Below, one piece after another: positions 25,279 to 40,800 of a stretch of 64,000 nucleotides of DNA. Source of the DNA: Thunnus maccoyii (Eukaryota > Chordata > Actinopteri > Scombriformes > Scombridae); assembly GCF_910596095.1 (NCBI RefSeq), contig NC_056548.1, positions 19,306,651-19,370,650 on the forward strand. Reading direction: 5' to 3'. Numbering within the stretch: the stretch's first letter is position 1; the number at the start of each line of letters is the position of its first letter. The notes under the pieces are model-generated. The model made no database searches. It saw only the letters and a program-made list of their open reading frames with translations, and was not told the origin of the DNA. Made by a program: the position numbers and the translations under genes.

Positions 25279-26636
25279 TATTACTGATGTTTTCCTTAAG
25301 TGAAGCTTTCTGGGGTAAGATGAAGGGGCAATTCCTTCGCTGATGACCAGGATATCCTGAAACAAAGGTAGGAAGTTCAAAACCAGCAGGTTTCCCCCTC
25401 CTTCAAAGAAGAGCTCTGCAGGATTTGGACTGTGCCAAAATTAGTCCTGCAGCTCAGGATTCTCCACTCTGCAGAAAAATAAACATTTGCTGATGCTTTC
25501 ATTAGTTAAACAGCATCCCAAACTGAACACCTGCAACAAACATCCAGTGTTAGTACATTTTAGTAACAAGTAACAACGAGGGAAGAGTACACCATTAATC
25601 TAATTAAATAGGATAGCACCCAGAGGACAGATTTTAATAGAAGCAATTTTCTGGCTTTTTTTTTTTAATGAAACAGTAACCTAGAAAGAATATTTTTAGA
25701 CAAGCTTAAACTGGAGCCGTGTGGATTAATGTTTTCATGACAGTTTCCTTCCAAACAAACCAATTAAATATACTTTTTTTTAAAATTCCCCACGAAAAAA
25801 ACTACAGCACACTAGATTTTGTTTGTATCTCTTACTGCATGAAGAACTGAAATGCATAGACAGACATTTGATTGGTTTGCTGCACCAAGATGCACAACAT
25901 GCCTCCTCAGAGGAGCCTATGTCATACAGATGGACCTAATGTTTATCACTCAGACAAATGGCTGGATGAGAAAATCAATATACTGCATTATTACTGAGAC
26001 TTATCTGTGGTAAGATAGAAGGATTTAAATACCTTCTCTTATCTATTTACATTATAAAAACACTTCTATGATGCAATACAGTGCAAAACAGTGCAGCATA
26101 AATAATGTTTAATATAAAATTAACTTCACAAAGGAACTGTATTAAATTGCATTACAATTTCTGTGTTCACCTGCTGTTTACTTGGTATTGTAGACTACAG
26201 TATTCCAGTAAGGAGCGCAGTTTTGCAGTGATACTGCTACCTTCCAACTATTACAGCAGTAGAGTGGTTGTTTATCATTATGGCGCGTTTTTATTAGACC
26301 AAGTGAGCACATTAATGCTATTATCATCTCGGGCACTGGGCGTATAACGCTTTATCCCATTACAATAGATGAAATGACTGTAATAATAGCTGTTACCTCC
26401 TCAACACTGCACCAGCCTCCGTTCAAAGTACGATCCAAAGATGGCCACTAGACGTACACAATGCCAACTTTATACGCTAAAATCTGTCTTTGTTTGGGTT
26501 TTATCAACACTGTAGAAGCTCCAGTTTATGAGCGCTATTCAAACAGGGAGTTTGTTATACCGTATGGTTAAATAAACAGTAAAAAAAATACGTGTAAACA
26601 GATTTATCGTCTACAGATGACACAAATAAGACTTAC

Positions 26637-26760
26637 CGAATCAATTACGCACCGGAGAGCACATCTGCTGGGCGCAGTGTCACATTTCTCCTGCCGGGAT
26701 TTACACACGTTTGACTTCAGAGGAATTCGCCTTTAGAAAGCACGAAGATGATGAATTATC
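26637..26760 (-). other. ccdc28b: 5' non-coding exon and promoter area of ccdc28b
   Basis: A minus-strand donor (ATTCG then GTAAGT) ends an exon at 26637; it pairs with the acceptor at 25357. The local sequence has raised CpG (26640-26900). The outer edge of the exon is not defined. Confidence 0.5.
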
Positions 26761-28440
26761 CTTGCAGCACCGGTGTAAATGCCTGGTGGGATATAAAGCG
26801 CGGCATCGATGCGCTCGGCTTGTGCGGAGCTGTCGTCTTTATCCCCCTTAAAGGGCCAGTCCGCCCCGCTGTGCGCCAGAGAACAGCAGCCCTGCAGAAA
26901 ACCTGCTGCCGCTTACTATCTGTTTACTACAGGTGCGGTGAGAAAGATGCTGTGTCCTGCTCAACACAGCCGATGATAGCTCTTTGCAGACGTCCTTCTT
27001 GCATGAGGTGATTCTTTTAATCCCCTGTTGTTGAAGGTTTGCTGTTACACAGTTGGAGCTGACGATGCTGCAAACAGGCCACACGGTGACGCCAATGTTC
27101 TTCATAAACATCTCACTGATATCTCACTGATGTGTTTATGTGACTGCCGGGTTTCTAGATGGTAAACAGGGGAAATCCTCCACCCGGATGAGTGACTTTA
27201 CTTGTAAGTTGAAGGGATATTCCTCTGATTTCACAAATGAAGATGATCTGTTTATTAATGACTCATTGACTTAGGACATGTGAAACACTCTTTATTAATA
27301 ACAGACCCATTCGCAACTGACTCACACTTTCTGATAAGTCATCTGGTCTTAAAAGTTATTAATAAATGGTGAGTGTAAGTCATCAGGTCTGTAGTTATAT
27401 TTAATTATTTATTTTAGTCATTAATGAAAATAATTAAAGTCTGCAGGTATAAATGTAATAAACGGATTTTCATCTTCCTAAATCTTCTCAAAGAAATAGA
27501 TAAAGCAAATGTTATGAGGGTATAGAAAGGGGGTATTTTTCACCACCTGGCAACCCAAAAATTATGCGTATTAATGGCTTATAAATGATTTATAAAGCAT
27601 TAGTAGATTATTCATTAATCATTACTTATAAAGGGTGTCCAGTGGTACTGAAAAACTCCCATCAAAGGAAGAAATCTCAGGAAGAGCAGCAGAGGAGGTG
27701 TCCTTTTGGTTTCAAAGGGAGTTATCAGAGTAAACCCTGATGACATCAGCAGGGTTATCTCAGCTTGGGTTGGCAGGTTGCAATTTTCCTATAGAAAAGC
27801 CGCATTTACAACTTAATGCATGGAGTTTAGAAGAAATGGACGTTTTCAAAGCCTGGAGTCTAATGCCACGTTTACATGATAAGGGATAGATGTTATTCAT
27901 GTATTACACAACTCAAGATGGCTGCATGGTCGCAGAGTTTGTCATGTGAAGGTTAAAAATACTGTGCAGGTACAATATACACCTTTATCTATTAAACTTG
28001 TGTTTAATTACTTTAAATGACAAACTTTAGCTAACATTCAGCTAAATCAATTTCCTAGTCATAATCATGACCTGGATGTTGACATCAGAAACTTGAAATT
28101 ACTGTTGATTTCAATATAACATGAACGCATCATAATATGCTATTGAGTTGTATTATGGGAATTGTAGCATCATTGGAGCACCTATTCTCTACAATTTCAG
28201 ATATCGCTGCATCAGTTTTGACCATTGTTGTTGGGGTTTTTTTTTTGTTTTTTTAATAAATCTGTCTATCATGCTTTATGCGAGTGCAACACAAAATTGC
28301 TGGAGAGCTCCATTAATAACGCAATATATGAAATGACAAATGTCCTAACAACCAAGATCCAATTAGAGGCCTTGTAGTCAGACAGGACACATATTTAGAA
28401 CCAAATGAAAACAAACATTTAAAGTAATACAAAAATATTT
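26761..28440. other. Intergenic ccdc28b-tmem39b, repeat-rich
   Basis: No gene was recognised. 27240-27900 looks like old dispersed repeats, with palindromic AATGATTTATAAAGCATT-type and GTAAACCCTGATGACATCA-type segments that I associate with common fish elements. The remainder is AT-rich and featureless. Confidence 0.45.
27240..27900. repeat. Probable old dispersed repeats
   Basis: Repeated TTATTAAT/ATTAATAA and CTTATAAA motifs occur in both orientations at 27240-27640. They are followed by a segment (27690-27880) containing CAAAGGGAGTTATCAGAGTA and CCTGATGACATCA, which I recall as dispersed in fish genomes. Terminal repeats were not delimited. Confidence 0.35.
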
Positions 28441-28445
28441 CTTTT

Positions 28446-28451
28446 TTTATT
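28446..28451 (-). terminator. tmem39b: Candidate polyadenylation signal of tmem39b
   Basis: AATAAA on the minus strand about 113 bases after the tmem39b stop codon. Confidence 0.6.
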
Positions 28452-28563
28452 ATGGCAGATCAGAACAAAAATGTGACACAAAATGCAGTTTGTAGAAAAA
28501 ATACAGAGCTCTTAGACATGTTTGTCTTGTTCCAAAGTGAGTATGACCAATAATAACTTGGGT

Positions 28564-32745
<4,182 letters not shown>

Positions 32746-33437
32746 TCACTTCCCTCAGCTGCGTGTCTAATTTTATATCTCTCCTTGATCTGGGACCTGT
32801 TTACATGCAGGGAGAGGGACGGTGAGGGTTGATCTGGTGCATTCACATGAAATAATATTGATTGACTGATGGATGTAAATAATTCAAATCAAGATGTGGT
32901 ATGTATAAGATAGGATAGAATTTACTGGCCCAGCATGAAGATGTGTTGGTCAGTGATTGGATTATGGTTAGAAACTGTGTTATGAAAGGTGTCAAAACAA
33001 ACAGCAAAAATCAAACAACCTCAAGCTGTTTTGCTGCCAGTCAAAATGCGTACAATGCCAAATAAATCTAATGACCTGCACTGATTCTCCCTCATAAACA
33101 TGTATTACAACACATGTTTTCTCTAGCTGCATAGCATCCCCTAATATAGTGCAAGTTTTTTGCGGAAGCTGACATAACAAGCTAGCTTAGTAGCTACAAC
33201 ACTTCATCTCTAATCGAGTCAAACATCTCTTTGGGGAGCCTTATGTGTTAGAGCCATGAGGCAGCAGGCGAAAACAACGTGGAGCTGTACAATGAGGGAC
33301 GGACCCCAAGCTGTCTGCCAAGACCATGCTTGATTAAATACAAAGATTGAGGCCTAGCTCAGGCTATTTTGACTAGCTAGCTAAGTTAGCTCCCAACCAA
33401 CCTATCAAACAGGTTAGACAAGAAAATGTGAGCTTAC

Positions 33438-33610
33438 CTGCGCCAGTGTCTTCAGTGTGTGTGTGTGTCAGATGTTACTCTGGTGCATAGATAATCCGCT
33501 AAACGCAATACAATTTCAGAATAGTTACTGAAATGCTGGCGGTGTATACACTGAAATCAACGAAGACAGTCATTGTTGATGTGAAACTAGCCGCTGCTAG
33601 GGGCGCGGAT
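33438..33610 (-). promoter_or_regulatory. tmem39b: 5' non-coding exon and promoter area of tmem39b
   Basis: A strong minus-strand donor (GGCGCAG then GTAAGC) ends an exon at 33438. A fitting acceptor lies near 32799, ahead of the coding start. The upper limit is a guess; no TATA box was seen. Confidence 0.5.
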
Positions 33611-36259
33611 ATTCTTCTTCTTCTCTAGTGGTTATTAGTGGTTGGCAAACCAGCTTTCGAGGTGCTTTACCTCCACCAAGGGGCGCAGATATGTCAGCGT
33701 CCTGTGGGAGGAGAGTCGTTTTAAAGGGACATTCCGCCGATATTTCAACCATGAAGCACAGGGAAACAATGTGCTGTAAAGAAACTGTTATGTAATAGAT
33801 TCAGACGTTTCACTTTCTTTGTTATCATAACAGTGACCTGATAACAGGATGTGGTGCCGCGGTTACTAATACTGTGTGTTTACAATAATGCTTGTTGTGT
33901 ATGTGAAACTAGCTTTGGTGCAACCTCTGTACTAGAAATGGTCTTCTATTTGGGGAATTTCATTATTGTCCATCAATAAAGTTACTGGGAGGATGTAATA
34001 CCAGAGCTGCAAAGATTAGTTGATTAATCAATTTGTCGATAGACCCAAATTTAATCAACTATTTTGATGGCTGATTAATTGTTTTGAGTCTTTTTTTTTC
34101 TTTTAAGAAAAAGACCTGGTTCCAACTTCTTAAATGTGAATATGTTGTGGTTTTAGTCTTCTATGATAGTAAACTGAATATCTTTAGTTTGTGGACTGCT
34201 GAGACAAAACAAGACATTTAAGGTTGCATCTTAGGCTTTGTGAAACAGTGAAATTTTATAGACCCAACGCCTAAGATTGAGAAAATAATTGATTTAATTG
34301 ATAATGAAAATAATCATTAGTTTCAGTTTCAACATCTACTTGAAAGCACCAGGCCTGTGAATGTTTTAGCCCATTAATTCAAATCACATTAACTGAAGGA
34401 TTCTTTGGTCTTTTTGTTGACTCCAAATCCTACCTCCACTGCAGGCTCAGATAGAAGATAGTCTAGTCAAGAATATCAAATTGAGGCAAAAGAACTGTGT
34501 ATCAGCACCTGCAGTGTCTATGGGGCCTTCAGACAGGGAGGTATGTAGCCTTCAATATGACACGGTCTGGTCAACACCTCATTTCATAGTTCACCTGTGT
34601 TGCATATCTCTCAATGAAATTAGCTGTTGCACAGAAACCTGCTTGTCTTCAGTCAGCAGCATGTAGTTGACAGGCACATCTGATGTAGTCTGTTTTGGCG
34701 ACCTCATACATATTGCTGCATATAAAGAGTAACAGAAATAAGTGCAAACAAGACAACATATGGTAAATCAAATAAAGAATGATTAGATCTACAAAGACTG
34801 AACTGAACAGGAATATGAAAAACTGCAAGATCAGACAAATTATTCTGCTAATCCTGAGAATCCACTTTTGGGGATGCTATCACATGTTCAGACAGACTTC
34901 TTACATCTTAATAAAAAATACACAATTTAGGTACAAAACTTTATTTTTCATAAAAAGCCAGTTAAAGATGTATTGTTTAAAAAAATATCGTAAAACTGAA
35001 CACATTCAATAAAAAGATAAATGATCAATGATACAAAACATCCTCTTATAAAGAAAAAAAAAAAAAGATTCTTTTATCATTACAGCAATATTTCAGAAGA
35101 GCAGAGCATGTTCTCAGCTGTGATGGAGAAAGCTCCCTCTACACTGTTTTGGTCAGACAAATCCCTTGAGGGATTAGTATTGATCAAGAAGCCATCAGTC
35201 TCAGAGACACTGCAAGGCCTCTGCTGTTTCCAGGGACTTTCAATGGACATGACCTGTTAAAGACAGCGAGAGTTCATGTTAGCAGCAAAATTCAAGGTTT
35301 GTGTATCACTTAAAAAAAACAAAAAAACTCAATTCATGTTCCAATCAATAGCTGGTGATAAACATTTTAGGGTCATTAAGTCTTTAAATTTCATACAGAG
35401 TCAAAAAAAAAAAAAAAAAGCCCATCAGGTAGAAGAATTTCAAGTGATTATCTGAAATTTTTGTTCAACTGACCGTAAAAGGCCTGGTAAGCTGGAGTTC
35501 ATTGTCTCAACTGCACCTACACAACTCTCTGACAACCTACGAAGAGAAAAAGAAATGAGATCTCTGACACACCAGAGCCTGCATGCACACAGTGGACAAC
35601 ACACATGCAAAACTAACGTTATACTACAAAAGTATCATGCAACTCAAGCTGAAGGGTTTTGTCCACCAATGGGATGTTTTAACGCTTTGAGTGCAACTAC
35701 TAATTTTCAGTAATCTACATTCTACAGAAATTATCAAGATGGAAATTGGTTAAGTATCGAGTGAAATGGATGGACCATTGTTTTTATTTGAGCAAGAGTT
35801 GCATCACAACCATTTCTGATTGTTTTGTACGGCTTATTTTGCTCGGAATAACTACTGATAGCATATTTTGTACTTCAATGTTTTGGATGTTTTGGATGAC
35901 TTGCATTACTTGATGTTTTTCCACATAAAACAAAACAAAAAAGTCTAACAAATGAGTGTTGGGTTAGTTTTACCTTCTTGTGGCGATCTTTAGGCTTTTA
36001 GAATCCTCTCCTCTGCGATTTTTTTCTTTTATAAAAACCAGCCAGCATGACTTTGCATCAAAGTCAAGTAAGATCCCTGCAAGCTTGATTTGAAATACTG
36101 TTGAAATTCAGTTATTTCAAGTGGCTGAAGATACATTGCTCTCTTGAGAGCTTGAAGAGATACACTAACTAAAGGTTGATGACAATACATGTTCAAGCAC
36201 TATATCATTCTCAAGTCAAACATGTATTTGGCAGCACATTACTTCAAGGAATGATGAGC
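33611..36259. other. Intergenic tmem39b-khdrbs1
   Basis: One complete inverted-repeat element (34006-34328) was found. The rest is AT-rich with several A or T homopolymers and short ORFs lacking domain signals. No RNA gene was recognised. Confidence 0.5.
34006..34328. mobile_element. Non-autonomous element with palindromic ends, full copy
   Basis: The left end GCTGCAAAGATTAGTTGATT and the reverse-complemented right end ACTGAAACTAATGATTATTT are imperfect inverted repeats rich in GATTAAT motifs. The interior contains AGTAAACTGAATATCTTTAG, shared with a partial copy in the rbbp4 intron (48437-48625). A third partial copy lies at 55895-56050. The whole family is familiar from fish genomes. No ORF. 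Confidence 0.72.
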
Positions 36260-36265
36260 TTTATT
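36260..36265 (-). terminator. khdrbs1: Candidate polyadenylation signal of khdrbs1
   Basis: AATAAA on the minus strand, which would give a 3' UTR of about 1.15 kb (37418 down to about 36245). That stretch is AT-rich with no other gene. Confidence 0.5.
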
Positions 36266-37418
36266 TTTTTTTTTTGGAAGGTGACATTACAAATGTAATT
36301 TAGAAACGTTTTGAAGACAGACGAAGAGGATGAGCTCTTTGTCAAACACCGCTTTTTCTGTTTGTTTTTTTTTATAAATAACGCTGACGTATATACATAC
36401 AGCTATTTCAAGCTTTGAGAAACACTGAGGACCACTTTCACAAACCGAAGGCATTCCTTTGGTACAACAAAGGCAAAATACCATGTTTAGATTGATTAAA
36501 AAGAAACTAGAAACTTTATTGAAACAACGCACTGCAGAAAAACATTTTGGGATATATTTAGTATCCTATTTAGCCAAAGGTACACAAGCATTATGCATTT
36601 TGGAGACGGCACGGCTTAAAAGCATACACAGTTTTCCTACGGTTATGTACAAAATATTGAGTTGGCTGCAGCCCTGCTCACACACAGTAAGAATTGTTAA
36701 TCCTTCAAACTTTACAAGAATTAGTCGATCAATGATGATTTTGAAAGTAATGGTACGACAGATCAAAATATACCAATTGTAAAGGTGGCAAAAATAGAGG
36801 CATTTTTCTTTGTCAAATGGATTTCAATAGTATTTTAGGAGACTGTAACTTGACACAAGACTAGATTTGAATTGTAATATAAACAAGTATATAAGACATA
36901 CTTTTTGTTTTAAATCAAAACAGCTCAGGGCTGTATTGAGTTTGCAACTAAATCTATTCTAGTTATAGTGAAGTTACATTGAGGCATTATGAATAATTTT
37001 TGTCCAGTCATGAAGGACTTTAAAATGCAGCCTAAGTGAGAAGAATTTATCGCCACAATCACATTTTGTAAATGAACAACTAACTGAAAAGATAACCATC
37101 AAATATCACTAAAATGTCAATGTTGTTTCTTAGTTCGGTTTATGTCATTAGGACCTTGACTGCCAACTACGCAACTGAAAACAAACATTAAATGGAAACA
37201 GATAAACAATGAAAAACCTTGCGTTCATGTTCTCCTCTGGCACTCTATGATACATCCAACAAAACGTCTCTACCGAGTTTTAAAAAAAACAACCCAAAAA
37301 AACAAAAATAAAATCAAGCATAAAAAAAAGGGAACAAGCGTGACGGGAATTACTTTTGAAAAGTTAAGTGAGTTACAATCGGAGACAGTTGCCATTGCAA
37401 CTCTCTACCAGTAGCCGT

Positions 37419-40400
37419 TCAGTATCTTCCATATGGATGCTCTCTATAGGACCCCTTCGTCTGCCTGGCTGGAGCGGATTTGCCTCCAGCCCCGGAGCCG
37501 GACCATGAGTTGTCCCAATCATCTTGAGCTTAAAAAACAAAAACAAAAAACACACAACAAAAAGGACAGATAGGAAAAAAAAGTCATCATTCTGAGTGAG
37601 GAAGAAATGAGGCCCAATCACTGCCTTGTAAGACTCTTCAGTGAGTGTGTTACATTGTTAAAAAAAAAAAAAAAAAAAAAAAAACAACAACAACAACAAA
37701 TGTAAAATCAAAGTCTTACCATATGGCACATATGAGGTTTCCTGAGCCTCTCCGTGTCCGTAATCATAATATTCAGTGTCCCTGAGGATAGATTGTAAAG
37801 AAATGTCAACACAGCACCCTTTACATTTAAGAACTATAAATGAAAACTGAGTCACTCTAGAAATAGAAATATAAAATCCATTTTGACTTACGCAGGTGCA
37901 GATTGCTGACTATAATAACTATCATATCCCTCATAGGCAGGCTCTGCGTAGGATTCTTCATATGGGGGCTGGAAGGAAAACAAATCAATGATTGTCAGTC
38001 AACTACAAAAACTACATAGCACTCTCCAAGAAATCACTTAAGTGAGAGACAAATATGTCTAATGGAGAAACCAAGGCTCAAAAAAAAAAAAAAAAAAACT
38101 TACATAATCGTCATAGCCATCAGCTTTGGGCTGCGATGCTGAAGGGGGAACCTGGAGCTGCTGGTGGGAAAGGGCAGAGGAGGGGAGCATCCTTGGTGCT
38201 CCTCCCGAAGGGGGTCTAGCACGGGAAGCCGAGCCACCTCTGTTAGGGACTGAAGGTGGTCCACCCCTACCAGATGGTGCACCTCTGGGAGCGCTGCCCC
38301 GTCCCAGTCCTCCCCGTGGAGCTCCACCACGCATTGCACCGCGAGGGGCCCCACGTGGCATTCCTCGCCCCCTGTGGGGAATTAGCCAGGTTGTAAAATG
38401 GTACCATAGAAAACTGATCAGCGACATATGGCGTTTGTGTTGTGTAAGCAATTTGCTACATGATAATAATGTATGAAAAGTGCTATATAGATAAAGTTAT
38501 TATTCAAACATTTTGCCGTGGCAGAAGTCAATGTCAGCATGAATATGGTTTAAGTCAGAACCACCAAGACTCCTACCTTGGTCCTCCAGCACCAGGTGGT
38601 ACACCTCTGCCTCTTCCTAGGTGACCGCCACGTCCCCTGCCTGAACCGTCCTGTGATCCGTTCAGGAAGTGAGGATCCATGTACGGGTCCTGCTCACCGG
38701 GTTCCTTCAGACAAAAACAGTCTGTTAAGTAGGGGTTTCCTTTGGGGTGGCTAGAGAGGAAACTGCTTAAATATCTGCAATGCAAATGCTACGTTTAAAG
38801 AGCACAATCCATGTCTGTGAATGAGAAATAAGAGTCTGTTGGACACATACGGGGATCAGGAACTTCTTGACCTCCTCCATGGCATGAGCCATGCGCAAGT
38901 AGGCTTCTGGAATGGGTGCCGTCACCTCAATGAACACATGCAGCTCCATGGCAAGGTGGGCATATTTAGCTTCACCACCCTTCCTCAGCTCTTCTTCCTA
39001 AAGAACATTAAATGCAAATAATAATAGTCTGCCATACAGGGTAACATCCTTTGAACTGTGCAGCGATGCAAACTCTCACATACCTTATTCTTGTCCCTCA
39101 TGGAACCTTTACCGAGGACTGAAATCTTTGCACCTGTGTCCTCTTGGAGCCTCTTGATTGTGCTGCCCTGAGGTCCTAAGAGCTTACCGACAAAGTTGAC
39201 CTGTAAAAAGAAGTGAAGTGAAAAGAGTCAGTATTGTATTGCTTCTTTCCATTACCATTACAGAAGAGTAGAATAACAGTGAATAGAAGAACCTGGTTTC
39301 ATGTCTGCTCAGACATGAGACCAGGTTATGACAGTAATATTAAGCACAAGTTCCCTTCTTGTCTCCACAGTAGGTGCCAGAGTCACTCATCATCCCACAC
39401 TGCATTGTTACAACTACTGCAGACTTGCTCATGCAGAAGCTTAGTGGGGCACTGGACGCATGACTTAATTCTGGGACAGTAAAGCTGGCGGAAGAGATTT
39501 GGAAATGTACGACACGCTGTTTACATTTAAGGTCCAGCACTGAGGAAGATTACTGAAGAGTCACTAAACAGTTTTGCAAGTTGACCTCATTTGCCAGGGT
39601 GAGCCAGCTCTTGAGGAACACATACTGTGGTCAGACTCATAATCAAGAAGTAGAAAAAAGGAAATACTAACCCTTGGGTACTGCTTGGTGGGAATGAGTA
39701 CTCGTTCTTTGAGTTTGAGATTCTTGGTGGCAAACAGGTCCAGATACGCCTCTTTCTCTGGTTCTTTCTTGTTTTCGCCTTTCTGGATCCTTTCAATCTC
39801 TGCAGGCGAGAAAAATGTTTGAGAGCATGATCCTACACACACATGCAGTGCTGCGGGTTAACATAAACAGCATTTGTAATGTCAATGAAAAGAGGAAACA
39901 TCTCAGGTCATCCTGCAGGAATCTGCAGAGAGCCATAACAAAGCTGTTCTGCAGTTTTTAACTGAATTCCCGGCATCTTAACCATTTTCCCGCCATATAA
40001 ACTGTATTTTGTGCCACATGCAACCCACTTTTCATTGCATTCGTGCATTTAATGAGCTACAACAGGTAAATGTGCCGCGAGGCGCGATGAGCCATTCAAT
40101 TAACTTGGGTGTTACATAACAAGGCTGATTCATGCATAAAGCTTGAATATTTACGTATCTTATGGAACAAGCTGTCTGCCTGGTGAGTTAGATAAACAAA
40201 ACCTGACACTTATAAAACCAGAGGCTTTGACCCACATCGCTAACAACCACGTGTTTAATGCGCCATTGTTCAGGCCTCAGTCTGCCGCTGAAGACTCGGA
40301 CAAGGAGGAAGAAAAAAGACGCTAACTTAGGCCTCACGCCGTGCCACGGTTTACTAATCTGTGTTAGCTTTGAGAAGATAGCAAACAATCTCAGTACCTG

Positions 40401-40563
40401 CAGAAATAAGTTTCATGGCGTGGGTGAACGATGAATCCAAGCTGTCCTTCTCAGCCAGGAGCTCCGGGAGGTATTTAGTGTCTTCCATTTTGCTTTTCTT
40501 CTGTGCGGGGCTTGACTCTACGGCGTACTCAGTTTTGTTCTTGTTAGCATTCGCCTGGCTCAT
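37419..40563 (-). CDS. khdrbs1: KH domain RNA-binding, signal transduction-associated protein 1 (Sam68)
   Basis: Nuclear STAR-family RNA-binding protein that controls splicing and is a target of Src-family kinases. Coding exons on the minus strand: 40563-40398, 39799-39672, 39200-39084, 38997-38851, 38704-38577, 38371-38104, 37968-37892, 37781-37720 and 37528-37419. They total 1203 nt, or 400 residues, in frame. Residues about 25-75 form QUA1 ([20 protein letters not shown]). The KH domain is at about 85-190, with [20 protein letters not shown] carrying the GPQG loop and GKGSMRDK after it. An Arg-Gly-rich stretch (about 205-290) is followed by a Tyr-rich region ([19 protein letters not shown]) and the C-terminal nuclear localisation end REHPYGRY. 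Human Sam68 is 443 residues; the difference is largely a shorter N-terminus without the Pro/Gly-rich lead. Poly-A/poly-T runs flank some exons, for example next to the donor at 38104. Confidence 0.95.
37660..37684. repeat. Poly-A tract in khdrbs1 intron
   Basis: 25 consecutive A on the plus strand (T on the sense strand of khdrbs1), followed by CAA repeats. A second run of about 19 A lies at 38080-38098. Confidence 0.95.
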
Positions 40564-40800
40564 AATGTGCTGGCACGGCCAGATTAAATTAAAGCTTCTC
40601 CCTAAACGAAACTGCAGCTAACTCGATAACAGCAGTTTCTGGAGTGTAGTAAAGGGTGAAATTCGCAGAAAAATCCACCGGTATCTTTCCGCCGCAGGCT
40701 GCCGGGCTCTCTTCAGTGGACAAAGGAGGGATGGCGCAGCTGTATTTGAGCTCAACGGGAGGAAGAGACGCAGTAGGAGGCAATGACGTCACGACCAGAG
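40564..40800 (-). promoter_or_regulatory. khdrbs1: khdrbs1 promoter area with CRE
   Basis: CpG-containing sequence directly upstream of the first coding exon. A perfect palindromic TGACGTCA (CRE/ATF type) lies at 40784-40791, about 220 bases from the ATG. No TATA box. Function is inferred from the motif and its position only. Confidence 0.5.
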
